A stretch of 64,000 nt of DNA, taken from assembly GCA_002197995.1 (NCBI GenBank), contig NGZR01000001.1, positions 8,928,001 through 8,992,000 of the forward strand. Direction: 5' to 3'. The DNA comes from Gaeumannomyces sp. JS-464. Lineage: Eukaryota > Ascomycota > Sordariomycetes > Magnaporthales > Magnaporthaceae. Position 1 is the stretch's first letter. The number at the start of each line of letters is the position of its first letter. The translations under genes and the position numbers were made by a program. The notes beneath the pieces were generated by a model. That model searched no databases, had not been told where the DNA came from, and saw only the letters and a list, made by a program, of their open reading frames with translations. This document shows positions 22,571 through 34,587 of this stretch, piece by piece.

Positions 22571-25500
22571 CTTGACTGGGATGTGTGGCCGGTGTTGTTG
22601 TTGGTTGGTGTTGCTTGCCGAGCGGGCGTGGGTGGTCTTGATTCCACTGGGATGAGTGCTCCAGGCGACTTGCAGAAGAGAAGCGAAAGAATAAAACGAA
22701 CGTGGGTGTGCGAAGATGGCGAATAGGTGAAGGGTCGGGACGGAGAGGGTCTCTCGCGTCGCGGGAGTGGGCAGACGAGCCTTATAACGACAATGAGCGA
22801 ATGAGGGCCCTGTGGGACGGGCGGACGTGCGTTGTCGTTTCAGATAACGAATGACTAGCGGCAATGGATGCTGGCTAGGGTCTAGAGATCTTGTTTCCTA
22901 GGCTGTTGGGCGCGGAGGGATCGCGAGAAGAAGCACGAGCGCAGTTCGTCGGTGGACGCCACGTCGACAAGGTGGATGAAAATGAGTGGATAGAGCCTGG
23001 GACTCTGGGCTGCGGTGAAGAAGCGAAATGTGTTGTGGGCGGCGATGAAAGCTGGCGAGACGGGAAGGCACAGAGAAGGAGGACGAGCGGCGCCCATTTA
23101 GACGGTGCCCGATCGGGCAGGGGAACGGGGCAGGGGTGTGGTAAATAAAGGATGGCCCGCCCGACATGGCGCGCGCGCAATCTTAGTGGCTCCTGGGCAG
23201 CACGCAAAGGGCACGGGTGGGGTGGGTTCGCAATCCGCCAGCAGGCTGGGCACGGAGCGACTTTGATTGCGCCGTTTCTCGTCAAAAGAAACTTCTTTCA
23301 CTCGATTCTTTGCCATCGCTGCTCGTCTGATGGGTTTGCCTGGGGCAACATCTCGGCTCCCCGTGATGGAACAAAGAAAAGTGCCACGCCGAGATCAATT
23401 GACCCGAGAATCGGCGACGTGCGGTTCTCATGATTGCCCGGCCCCTTGGCTCATTGCGAGCGCATTTGCGCCAGCATGAATCCCCCCTCGCTCGCCAAAT
23501 CAGTTCCCCACGGAGTGATCAACCAAGATCCGCTCATGTCACCCCGTCAGATGCCAAGCTCGGTCCAGGCCTCGCTCTTCCTCTTTGTCGGCGCTCCTTT
23601 GCCTTGCCAAGTCGCAGCCGCCCGCATTCCTCGCTATCGCACGTCTTTTGCTGTGTGCCGGTCGCGGGCGGCTTCAGGTTGCGCTACGATGCGACCGTGC
23701 CTGCCTGCGTCTGTCCGCTTTCCCAGCCCGTGGCGCTGTCCAGGTCCCTGTCCGTTTCGTTCCCTGCTTTTACTTTTCTGTTTCCCCATTCAATCGTCGA
23801 CGTTGACCGTGGCTGCGACAGGGCGAGCCGACCGGAAAAGAAATAAACGATAGGCGGCACTGATCTGTCTCATTTTCCGCCCAACCATTCCGCCTTGGGA
23901 AAGGGACTGGTGGATCGCTCTTTGAGGGGCGGATGATGGCACTCCTCCCCACTGCTTCAGGGGTCTTCAGCATGGACTGCCGAGTCGCCTTTCGGAAAGC
24001 ACTTGTCCATTCGGGCTTTTCATGATTCAAGCGAGATGAGCGCCAGGCGGCGGGGATCCTGTCGACTGCCTCGTGGAGATGTCGGAATAGCTGCATGTCT
24101 GTACAACTTTTGGATAACATTATGTGCTACCTGCCGAGCAATAAACCTCGTGATGTTTCCCGGTGTCTGCGCTTGCGTCGTTGGGCCCGACCACAGGGCA
24201 AACACGAGGCGGCCTAGATCGATCAGTCCCGAGCCGCCTCGCTCGCTTGGATTGGGCTATGCACGATGATTGAATGGATGGCGTGCCAGTTACACCAGAC
24301 GACGGCTGCGTATGGGTTCCTGCGTCAGTCTCCATCCCGCTCGACCAGTGGCGTCTCATTTTGGGGGCCGTTAGGCCAGTGATGAAGGAGTCTTCTTTTC
24401 CCTCATTTGACTGAGATAGATTGAGTGTGAGCGGGGCTCCCGGGTTGTGAGAGTGATTGGCCCCGTGCCTCATCGACCATTTTATTTTGGGTAAAATTCG
24501 ACGTGCGACCTTCCCGCCGCCATTTGGTCCACATCTCCCTGGCGGCAATCCAGGCTAGCCAATCAACAATCCCCAAGTGCCATCGCTCACGCGGCGCGCG
24601 GCTTTCCACCTCGGCATGGTGGTGGTGGTGGTGGCGGCAGTACTTGGACGCGAGGCCGTATGCTGTTCCAAGAATGGGTGTGTGTCTGCAGACCACACCC
24701 CAGCCATGCTCGATGAATTTCTGCATTGTCTCTGCCGGTCAGCTAACGATTCCCAGCTCTGCGGCGCGCTCCAGGTCTTCGAGAAGGTCGGCTTTCTTGG
24801 CACGATCTTTTTATATCCGTCTTCTTTCATTTTTACCTGGGTTGAGTTCCTGGATAAGACACTCGCGGGTGCAACAAAGACTACCTGACCATACTAATCA
24901 CGTGCGACACAACGATCTGCTCACCAGCCCAAAAAGAAAAAATGAGTGTCTGAAGTGAGCCAAACTGAAGGGGAGAAGTACTCGAGAGCCTCGAATCTCC
25001 ACTGATAAATGCCCGAAAGGCCTAATCCTAATGGGACGACCAAAGACGTCGTCTCGTTAAGATAATCCCACAACGCCATGAAGAAGCCGTCTGCGGGTTG
25101 CTTGGAGTCTGCAGCTATGTAAAGGCAGCACGCCGCGAGGTGCATGTCCTGGGGTGACGACCTACATTGGCACATTTCTGGAAAGCTATCTCACATATGA
25201 AAGAGGCGCAATTAGAGAGGCTGAGGGGCCGCGGTGCATTTTGTATGGGAGGTCGAGCAGCGATGCGCGATGACACCAGACGGTCCAATCAAGGTCAAGC
25301 CACACTTCCAAACTAGGAATTCGTGATGATGAACCATCGCACATCATTCTGGTTGGCAAACTACCTGGAATTTCCGTTGCGCACCGCACCTACCCCCTCG
25401 GGTGCCGTGAAATGCCCTTTTTAGTTGCAGCAGCTCGCGGGTCGAGATTGTGCTGCTACGAAGTTCGATTGTTTCTATTCAGTACCTGTCTGGCGCTATA

Positions 25501-25646
25501 AATCAACCGGGATCCATGTCACGGTTTGCATCTGCTTTTCAGGAACACCACCAAATCAGCCGCCATCAAACATCCCCAGCCCTCCATTGTTCTCTGCGAA
25601 CAAACTTGTCAATGTGACTCGGAACCAAACGGACCCCGCCGCAAAG
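22571..25646. other. 3.1 kb intergenic stretch, nothing recognised
   Basis: Several plus- and minus-strand frames of 70-150 codons have biased composition and no domain. A TGG microsatellite lies at about 24616-24637. The right end is presumably the promoter and leader of the ABC-F gene. Confidence 0.45.
24616..24637 (+). repeat. (TGG)n microsatellite
   Basis: Six or so tandem GGT/TGG units. Confidence 0.85.
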
Positions 25647-28312
25647 ATGACTTCAATGGCCTCTGAGTCGGTTGCGACAATCCAGGTGTCGTGCAAGCAG
25701 ACCAGATTCCACATCGAGGCCAGCCCCAATTATCGCGAGGTACTTCCATTTCACTAACATCCCCAATCTCACACAAAGTCCAATCGTCGACAGCCCCCAC
25801 TAATGCCTGAACCTGACACAAAAAGCTGGACATCGAGGGCCTCAACATCACCGTTGCCGCCCCTCCGCCGCAAGCCGGCACCGCCACCGCCAGCGGCAAA
25901 GCAAGCCAAGAAGGCCAAAGGGAGGGGCTCGAGCTGCTGTCCAACGCAAAGCTGCGCCTCAAGGCCGGCCAGCGCTACGCCCTCATCGGCCGCAACGGGT
26001 CGGGCAAGTCGACGCTGCTCAAGGCCATTTCGGAGAAGCTCATCCCGGGCATCCCCGAGGCTACGCGCATCTCGATCCTGCAGCAGACCGATGCCGACCG
26101 TGACGACGACAAGAGCGCTCCGCCTGCCGCGCAGAGCAGCTCTGGTGTCACTCCTTCGTCATCCTCAGCCTCTACCCTCGAGTATGTCGTGGAGAAGGCG
26201 ACGTCCAAGAACGAACTGGAGCGCGAGATCTCGGGTCAGTCATGGCCGTGCTGCTACTGCTGCTGCTGCAGATTGTTTCCCCATGTGACGAGGCTGTCGT
26301 GTCATCCATGTGTCTAACAAGCCCTACCAAACCCGCAGCACTGTCATCGGGCGTCAACGACCCGCAAACGCCCACGGAGCTCTGCGGGCCCTGCGCAAGG
26401 TGAAGCACGACAGGCTGCAGAAGCGGCTGTTTGTCCTGGACAAGGACGCCAGACTGAGGAGCGGCGCCCGTGGCCTGCAGGCCCGGAAAGCGCTGACCGA
26501 GTTCGAGAAGACGGTCGCTGCCTCGGAGTCACTGTGCGTTTTGTCTATGCTATGTCTATCAGCAAGGTCACCCAAGGGTTTTAAAGGCACCGGCTAATAA
26601 ACTAATTCTTCTCTCCCTGCACAGGATCAACCAGGCCGACGATGACATATCCCCCGAAGCCATGCAGGCCGAGACGCAGGAGGCCATGGACATGCTGGCC
26701 GACCTCCAGCTGCAGGTCGAGCCCGCGCGGCTGGCCGAGGTCGAGGCGCGCGCCAAGAAGATCCTGGCCGGGCTCGGCTTCAAGCCCGAGGCGCTCGAGA
26801 AGCCCTTCTCGAGCCTGTCGGGCGGCTGGCGCATGCGCGCGTCGCTGGCGGCGTGCCTGCTGCACGACGCCGACATCCTGATCCTCGACGAGCCGACCAA
26901 CTTCCTCGATCTGCTCGGCATCGTCTGGCTGCAGCGCTACCTCGCGTCGCTCGAGGAGGGCGGCGGCGGCGCAGGGGCGGCGGGGGCGGCGGAGCCGCCG
27001 ACGCTCTCGCTCTCTCGCGCACGACCGCGACTTCATCTCGCTCTGCACCGACGTGCTCGTCGTCAAGGACAAGCAGCTTCTACCACCACGGGGACCTGGC
27101 GTCCTACGAGTCCTCGACGGCCGAGCGCCGCGTGCACCTGCGGCGCATGAAGGAGGCCAAGGACCGGCAAAAGGCGCACATGAAGGAGACGATCGTGCGC
27201 AACCTGCGCGAGGGCAAGCGCAACAACGACGACGACGCGCGTCAAGCAGGCGAAGTCGCGGCAGAGGAAGCTCGACGACCGGTGGGGGCGAGGTCAGCGC
27301 AAAGGGGACGCGCTTCAAGCTCAACCGCGACATGGTGGGCTGGTTCGACAGCAAGCGCGAGGACGTTGAGGTGCCCCCCGAGGACCGCGCCGTCGTCGTC
27401 GTCCTGCCCGACCCGCCCGAGCTGCGTTTCCCCGGGGCGCTTATCAGCCTCGAGGGCGTGTCGTTTCGGTACCGGGGCGGCGGCGGCGGCGCTCAGAAGC
27501 AGACCCAGCTGCCGCTGGTGCTGCAGGACGTGACCCTCTCGGTGGGCATGGGCGACCGCGTCGGCATCGTCGGGCTCAACGGCTCCGGCAAGTCGACGCT
27601 GATCAAGCTGCTGGTCGAGGACCACAAGCCCACCTCGGGCACCGTGGCTCGCCACCCGCGCCTCCGGCTAGGCTACTACTCGCAGCACGCGGTCCAGGAA
27701 CTGCAGGCGCTGGGCCTGGCCGAGCCCGAGCTGACGGCGCTGGGCCTGCTCATGCGCGAGACAGGAGCCGGCGCCGGGGCCGCACCAACCAACGAAGGCG
27801 GCGGTAGCAGCGGCGACGCGGCCGTGACAATGAGCGAGGGCGAGGTGCGCGCGCTGCTGGGGTCGCTCGGCCTCCCTGGCCGCCTGGCGTCGGACGTGGC
27901 GGTGCGCAAGCTCAGCGGCGGGCAGCTGGTGCGGCTGGGGCTGGCGCGCATCCTCTGGCGGCGCCCGCAGTGCCTGGTGCTGGACGAGCCGACGACGCAC
28001 CTCGACTACGAGACCGTGTCGGCGCTGCGCGAGGCGCTGCGCCACTGGGCCGGCGCCGTCGTGCTCGTCAGCCACGACCGCTGGTTCGTCCGCGGCGTCG
28101 TGCAGGGCGCCGCGGCGCTGGAGCCGGGCGAGGACGGGGACGGTGACGGTGACCTCACGGAGGAGGACGAGGACGAGGGCGAGGACGGGGCCCCGCGCCG
28201 GAGGAGCGTGCACCGGCTGCGGGCGGGGAAGCTTACCCTGCTGGAGGGCGGGGTACAGGAGTTCGAGGACAGCATGGAGAAGCGGGTGAAGAAGCTGCTG
28301 GGTGACGGGTAG
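25647..28312 (+). CDS. ABC-F family ATPase with two nucleotide-binding domains (frame broken in domain 1)
   Basis: The ATG at 25647 begins [18 protein letters not shown]. Introns fit at 25740-25825, 26235-26338 and 26534-26624, all in phase (the first joins NYRE to [10 protein letters not shown]). Domain 1 has Walker [10 protein letters not shown], signature SLSGGWRMR and Walker [16 protein letters not shown]. Domain 2 has [18 protein letters not shown] and [14 protein letters not shown] followed by [10 protein letters not shown]. No transmembrane segments are present, and a charged linker of about 80 residues ([20 protein letters not shown]) lies between the domains, diagnostic of ABC-F proteins, which act on ribosomes and translation rather than transport. 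An acidic run ([11 protein letters not shown]) sits near the C-terminus, and Gly/Ala- or Ser-rich insertions lie in both domains. Frame changes are needed near 26379, 27015, 27075 and 27235, while motifs on both sides are perfect. I cannot assign it to GCN20, ARB1 or another named branch. Confidence 0.88.
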
Positions 28313-28841
28313 GCGCGGCTGACATGGAGCCCATGGCGTTTGCTAGTGCTGGAAGCCGCCGAGTAGATTACGACGGGGCTGGTATCCTATGCTTTGCCCG
28401 CTCTCGACCCTGGCGAGGGTGGAAGCGGATTGCTGATGGGCTCGCGTAACCAAGGAAGGATTCATCCGTAAATATTGCAAGCCTACCGGCGGGGTAGGGT
28501 GCAATTGTCGGATCAGTTCCTCCTATTCCTCCTATAGTCGATTTAACCTTTTGAGGCGACGGGAGAGTTAGATCGCGCGTGTGCGGCTACTGCCAGCAAT
28601 ATATCGTCATGCACAATGAAAGTCCGAGCGGAGTGCGAGGTACCCTTCGTCTCTGGCAACAATGCAAGGCGACGATGTATCCAGCAGCTCAAGAACCTAT
28701 AAAAGAAAGGCAGTCAGCGCGGTTGACTAGGATCAGGAACAGTTCATCTCCAGCTACCAAGCCCGAGGAGCTCCAGTTATCTTCTGGCAGTCCTTGCAAG
28801 CCAGTCCTTCCCTCCCGCAGCACAAACCCCGCCTCGACACA
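28313..28841. other. Intergenic between ABC-F gene and small secreted-protein gene
   Basis: No coding content recognised. It probably contains the 3' UTR of one gene and the promoter of the next; both are on the plus strand. Confidence 0.45.
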
Positions 28842-29196
28842 ATGAGGCTCCTTGCCCTCGTCGTCCTCATGCTCCGGCCACCGCCCTAGCGTGCACGAGC
28901 GGGTCGTACCGGTGCGACAGGTGCGCCTGGCAGGACCTTTCGGGCGGAAGCGAGGAATGGCTCTGTGCCGACATTGTGAGTGCGACATGCGACAACCTCC
29001 GAGTGCCTTGTGTAGCCCAGGAGACCTCTAATGCCAGTCATTCTTCCCCAAACCGTAGCAAGTCTGCAACACAAGCGGCCAGTGGGTCACGACGCACCGG
29101 TGCCGCGACATCCAGCAGTACTGGTGGTGTCGGCAGCGGGCCAGAACTTCCGGTGCGGTGAAACGATGGATGGGAGGAGCGCGGATCGGGTTTTAA
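28842..29196 (+). CDS. Small secreted cysteine-rich protein, effector-like (frame broken)
   Basis: The ATG at 28842 reads MRLLALVVL and, with a one-base shift, APATALACTSGSYRCD, a typical signal peptide ending at an A-L-A cleavage site just before the first cysteine. Exon 1 continues RCAWQDLSGGSEEWLCADI to a GTGAGT donor at 28976. The acceptor CCGTAG at 29053-29058 restores phase and gives QVCNTSGQWVTTHRCRD. The pattern C-T-x-G-x-Y-x-C ... V-C-N-x-S-G-x-W-V ... C recurs in small secreted proteins of plant- and insect-associated fungi. After the last good block the original end seems to be in another frame (SAAGQNFRCGE), so one or two indels are present; as written, the frame ends at 29196. 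The product would be about 80-110 residues, extracellular. No activity can be inferred. Confidence 0.55.
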
Positions 29197-29428
29197 AAGG
29201 GTGGCACTTGTGCGTGACGAGGTTGCCGCAAATGCCTACCAAACTGGGCAAAGGGCGTGTGGCTGAACTGCCTCCCCCGTTGTAATTATCAGTTGGAAAA
29301 AGACAAAAACGAACTGGTCATGAGAATTGGACATAAGAATTGGATCCAAGTAAAACATGCCGAGAGGCTCCTCTATAATCAACAAGAACACGCAAGCCGG
29401 TGAGGACAAGGCGGAAGACCCTGATCTC
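29197..29428. other. Convergent 3' ends of secreted-protein and lipid-kinase-like genes
   Basis: Short spacer between a plus-strand gene and a minus-strand gene that face each other. The A/T-rich part at 29290-29360 probably serves 3' end formation for both. Confidence 0.45.
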
Positions 29429-31382
29429 CTAGACCAGCACGCTTCCATCCACCAACACCTGGAACCGCGACCGCCTCATCTTGCGGACCCTCATGGACCC
29501 GTGGCGCGGCAGCTCGACGATGATGCCGTCGATGCAGACTTTCGCCAGCGCGCGTCCTCCTCGTGCGTGACGACGTGGATCCGGTCCGCATCGTCGTACC
29601 CGACCACTTTGCCGTCCTCCTCCCCGTCTCCCCAGGTCATATCCACATGCGCCCCGTCGTTGTAGGCCGCCTGCATGATCTCCATCGTCTTGTCCGCGCC
29701 CACGGCCCCGAAGCTGACCAGCCGCAGCCGCCCGTCCAGCGCCGCGACGCCGGGCTGATGGTGAAGGCGCGCTCGAGGTTCGACACCATGGCCGCCACAC
29801 GTACGTGAACCTGTCCCCCCGCTGCCGCCCTCCCATCCCGACCATGAGGGCGGACGACGGCCATCCCTTCCCTTCTCCCCCGCTGCCGCCCCCCAGCCGC
29901 ACCTCGGCGTCGTACGCGTGCCCAATCTTGAGCAGCTCCCCCGCCGCCATGCCGAACCGCTTGGCCCGTGCCGCCGGTACTCGGGCGTGTCGCTCTCCCA
30001 GACCAGCTGCGCGTGGAACCCGTAGCTGGCCACGATGGCGCCGACGAGGTGGTCCACGGGCTCGGCGTCGCCGACCGCCGCACCAGCGCTAGCTCTTCCC
30101 CTTCCGCCACCACCGCTTCGGCAGCGGGAGGCGCACGGCCACGAGCGTGGAGCCGGGCGAAAAGGACGCGCGAAAGGTCGGCAAGCGGCACGGGCACGCC
30201 GCGGAACAGCGTGCGCAGGCCGCGCACGAGGTGCGACGGGCCGGCGCCCTGCCGCCCGGCGGCGTACAGGGGCCGGTGCAGCGAGTGGAATAGCGCGTTG
30301 CCCGTGCCGAGGGGCAGCAGCGCGATGGACGGCAGGGAGGAGGACGAGGACGCAGCAGCAGCAGCAGCATCATCACCATCATCACCATCATCTTCTGCCT
30401 CCGCCGGCTCGCCTGCGCCGTTGAGCAGGTCGACCACGCCGCCGTCGCCGCTGAGCAGCACGATGAGCTGCTGCCGCCCCTCGTCGCCCGCATTTGCGGC
30501 TGTTGCTGCTGCTGCTGCTCCTGTCCCCTGTGCCTCCTCGTCCTCTCTTCCCTCTCGCCGCCGCCGCCGCCGCAGCGCCTCGGCGCTCCACCTCGCCCGG
30601 GCCAGCTGGCGTATGCTGTGTGGCGACTGCGTCACAAACAGGTTGTACGACGGCCGCGGCGCCCTCGTCTCTGCCACTTCCGGCCGCGCACTGCCGCCGC
30701 CGCCGGGCGAGTCGGGCGGGGTAAGGTCGTCGCTCGCGCGCAGGCCCAGCACGGCGGCGAGCAGCTTCTCCAGCACCGTGTTGTACACGGCCTGCGCGAG
30801 CCCCGTGCCCGACTTTGTCGACACTATAACGTGGAGCTCCGGCGCAGCAGCAGCGGTCGTCTTGGGGCTGTTGCCGCCGCCGCCGCCGATGAGATGGGCC
30901 GGGGCGGCGGCGAGCAGGTGGCGGTCCAGCAGCGGCTGCGGGAGGCGCGGCGCCGAGACGCACGAGAGGCGGTACGGCTCGTCGTCCGAGGGCGCGCAGC
31001 CGGGGTTTTCCCGGACCAGGTAGATGGTGTAACCAGCAGCCGGTGGTGGTGGTGGTGGTGGTGGTGCGGCGCCTGATGGCATGGTGGTGGTGGTGGCTGG
31101 CCAACCAGAAGGCGGCAGCAGCAGCAGCCCGCCCTCACCGGGCTCGGACTCGGCTGGCGGCTCTTGCTCGGACTCCCGGCAGATGAATACTATGTCGTCC
31201 TCTCGGAAGTTTCCAGAGCGGGCTGTGCCGTCTTGGTCATCATCAACATGACTGTCGTCGTGGCTGCGCTTCAGACTCCAGCGAAACTCGCCGTCGCCGC
31301 CGACGGACTCGAGGGTGTGGTCGGGGCCGAGGATGGTGTGGTCCTGGATATACGGCGTACTCCTCGGCACGCGGAGCTCCAT
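29429..31382 (-). CDS. Diacylglycerol/sphingoid-base kinase-like protein (frame broken in C-terminal half)
   Basis: The minus-strand ATG at 31382 begins MELRVPRSTPYIQDHTIL. The catalytic-domain order is that of the DAGK_cat fold: HVIVSTKSGTGLAQAVYN (strand and phosphate-binding start of the fold), LIVLLSGDGGVVDLLNG (the GGDGT-equivalent loop, here SGDGG), and IALLPLGTGNALFHSLH (the conserved P-x-G-T-G-N). Downstream pieces in other frames continue the second domain: DHLVGAIVASYGFHAQLVWE, then RRLRLVSFGAVGADKTMEIM in pieces, and KVCIDGIIVELPRHGSMRV up to the stop at 29429. Poly-Pro, poly-Ala/Ser and Arg/Glu-rich insertions separate the motifs. About four frame changes are needed after 30100. 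Family knowledge suggests ATP-dependent phosphorylation of a lipid alcohol; the substrate is unknown, and the replaced GGDGT threonine lowers certainty of activity. Confidence 0.7.
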
Positions 31383-32394
31383 GACGAAATTGCGAGACGC
31401 AATCCGACGAAAAGCTTGCCGCTGCGGGGGGTTGACTGGAAAAGAAACAAGGGATACTTAAGCAAAATGACCCGGAAAAAAGGGACACGAAAAAGAAGAG
31501 TTGGGACAATGGGCTGACGATCGCTGAACTCCAGATCGGTAGCGTAAAGAGCAAACAAAGGCGACTCGAGTCGTCGTCTGTTGCGGCCGTCCTTTGGACT
31601 CGAGAGTTCTCCCCTCCTTCCTGTCCTGGACAAGAGCAAGGATACCAGTGGAGGCACTCGAACGATATAGCCCGTTATTAACGACGGGACCTTGGTGCTG
31701 GGATCAGGAGTTGGGGGAAAGATCAATCAAGTTCGGTGGTGGTGGACATCCCCCTCCTCCGCGGGCGTCGCGGCGTATTTGACTCAGCCATGATCTGCCT
31801 ACCTACAACCCCCCAAGGCTCGGGGTTGCGTTATCAATGGATGTCTGACCTCCATTTTCTTAGCCCGCTCCTCGGCTCCGTCGGCGCCTGGCTGTGGCGG
31901 CGGGCGGCGCTTGGTAAGCCCGCCCCGCGGTTCTTCTGAGAGACGCTCCGTTCTTTTCTCCACACCTCGGTCGCCCGGGTTTCTGGCATTTGAAGACTGT
32001 GTATGTACTAGGCAGACACCAGCAGCCAAGCCGTTAGATGGGAATGGTGGGATGCACGGTCCGGAGTTTACTGCCCCCCTCCCCTGCTAGGGCGCCTGTC
32101 GTCAGCGACAGGTGCCCACGCTAAAATGGGGAAAAGCCCTTTGGACTTGCAGTTGACAACGACCAGGGGCGAAGCAAGGAAATCAATCGGCAAGAAAGCA
32201 CACGCAACACATCCATTGCAGAAATTGTGATTTGCAGTCAAGTACCGACAGGCATATCCCGCAGCAGCCTGCAATTGGCCTTGACAGCCAAGCAATTTCC
32301 GTGGGGCGGGCCGAAATCCCACCAGGACTCTCGGCGATTACAACATACTGTAGACGTTTGTGTATTTTTATAAGGCATCGATCGCCCAATGCCC
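31383..32394. other. Intergenic, nothing recognised
   Basis: About 1 kb between the start of the lipid-kinase-like gene and the end of TRM1, both minus strand. It should contain the promoter of the former. No gene or repeat was recognised. Confidence 0.45.
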
Positions 32395-34587
32395 TCACAT
32401 CCCAGTCGCTTTAGCCTGCGGCCCCCAGTTCTCCCGCGGGTTGACTTGGTACCGAACGAGCTTCTTGTCCTTCCCGTCGCGACCAACCCTCGAGTCGAAG
32501 TTGATCTCGGGCTTCTTCTCACTGCCGTCCTCCCCCTGGTCTCCCTCCGCACCACCACCACCACCCTTGACCACCATGATGTGATGCCCCGCCGTGCCCG
32601 GCTTGATGCTCCCGTCCTTGACGGGCGCCTTCTGCCGCACCCACTCGCGCATGACGTCCCAGACCGCCGACCACGGCGCGTCCGTCTTGATGCTCCCCGG
32701 CTTGCAGTGGCTGCGCGTGACCCTGTACCCCAGGCCCCTGAGCGCGCTGCGGATCGAGTCCTCGTCGGGCGTCATGCAGTGCACCACCTTGGCCAGCGCC
32801 GACGGGCTGAAGAAGAAGGAGTACGGCTCGATCTCGGCCAATTTGTCCTCCTTGATCTCGACCGCCGCCAGCTTGTCGCGCAGCTCGACCGACGCCGCAG
32901 GCGCGGCGGCACCGCATCCATTAGTAGTGTCATCACCAGCAGCAGCAGCAGCAGTATCCAGGCCCTCCCTCGGCTCCATGATCTCCTCCAGCGCCGTGGT
33001 CAGCATGCCCCGTATCCGGTCCGTTGTGCCGTAGACGTCCGTCGACGCCGCCGGCAGGTCGTCCAGTATGGCCCTGACGAACTCGGGAGAGTGCAGCCTG
33101 CCGGCGTACATGGGGCCGGCAAGGTGCATGCGCGTGTTGCAGTGCTCGCAGTGCCTGTCGGCCGACGGGCCCTGCGCGAACCCGTGCTTGTAGAAGACGT
33201 GGCACCCGCCCCTGCCCTCGTCGCCGTCGCCGCCGCCGCCGCCACCCCGGCCCTTCTTCTTGCTGCTGCTGCTGGACGCGCGCTTGTTCTCAGCAGCAGC
33301 TGCGTCTCCCAGGCCCCGCACCCGGCGGTCGCAGTTGTACACATCATGGTCCTCCCGGCCTGGAACTTGACACTGGCGGCGAGCGCGTGACGCGCACAAA
33401 CACGCGCGCGTAGTAGTCGATGGATAGCGACAGCAGCGGCTCCACGGCGAGGCCGTAGCGCGCCGCCGACGCCGCGACCGCGTGCAGGATCAGCCGGAGG
33501 CCCGCCTCGTGCGAGTGAAACCCCTTGAGCGGGACGCCGCCGTACAGCGCAAAGCACTTCTCCGGGTAGCCGTTGGACGCCCACACGCCCGGGTCCGTGC
33601 ACGTGACGCAGAGCAGCCCGCCGTCGTCGCGGACCGCCTGCACCGCCGCGTCCAGGAACGTCGCCGCCGTGCCGTAGGGTCGAGGTCGATGACGTCGTAC
33701 TTTTGGCTGCGCGCCGCCTGCTGCTGCTGCCTGACGCTGCCGGGCGGGCCCCCTGTCGCCGCCGCTGCCGCCCCCTTGGACATCTCGTCGCACACGATGC
33801 TGTACATGTGCCCGACCGCGTTGCCGTGGTTGACGACGATCTTGTCCTCGAGCTTGTTGTGCCTGACGTTGAGCTTTATCGACTCGACCGCCGCCTCCAG
33901 CAGATCGTTGGAGACCACCGTCGTCGGGAACGGGAGCTCGTGCGCATAGCGCAGCGCCCGAAGGCCCGTCGCAGACAGCGCGTCCAGTATCTTGATCGAC
34001 GGGCCCTTTTTGGGTCGGGGGGTTTCCGCCGCCTGCGCCGGGTGCGACACGTCGGCATCGGCCAACGTCTCTTGCCCCTCAGCGCTTGCAGGCGTAGGCG
34101 CAGGCGCGGGTGCCGGCTCCTGCGGCTCTGCTGTGTCGTTCGACACCTTGCTCAGCTTGCGCGGCGGCTCCGCATCGTCCGGCCCGTCCCCCTCCTGGCC
34201 CTTTTCCTGGCCCTGTGCGTCGCGGTTTGCCTCCCGCCTCTCCTGGCGCTTCCGCTTCTTGTCTGCGAACTGGTCCATGCGCCGCTGGTGGTCTCTCGTG
34301 CGCTTCTCCATAACCTGCTTGCCGTGCGCCTTGATAGCGAGCACGCTCAGATCGCGGTTGAACTGCTGGATCGGATTGTAGAAGACGCTCTGCAGGTTGT
34401 CGGCGCCCGTGGCCAGCTTGGGCTTCTTTTTCTGCGCGTCGCCGCCGCCGGCCTCGGGCACCAGGATGAAGGCGAGCCCTTCCCTAATAGTTGTGTAGCG
34501 CTTCCCATTGTGCAGTACTGCCTGTCCCCCAGCCGGCTCGTCCGCGATGCCGGCAGGAGCTGCGGAAGTGGCAGCCTCGGTGGCCAT
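32395..34587 (-). CDS. TRM1: tRNA (guanine26-N2) dimethyltransferase TRM1 (frame broken three times)
   Basis: TRM1 makes N2,N2-dimethylguanosine at position 26 of tRNAs using S-adenosylmethionine. The ATG at 34587 gives MATEAATSAAPAG, followed by the family hallmark VFYNPIQQFNRDLSVLAIKA, a long charged insertion, the SAM-site motif ILDALSATGLRALRYA, VVSNDLLEAAVESIKLN, DVIDLDPYGTAATFLDAA and VTCTDPGVWASNGYPEKCFA. After the break, a Cys-rich part (HCEHCNTRMHLAGPMYAG) and the C-terminal AKVVHCMTPDEDSIRSAL follow, ending at 32395. Frame changes lie near 33680 (one C missing in a C run of the DPYGT codons), 33385 and 33350. No introns are needed. An in-frame ATG at 34734 would add a 49-residue Arg-rich leader (see findings). 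Ser/Gly-rich insertions enlarge the protein to about 730 residues, longer than yeast TRM1. Confidence 0.9.
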
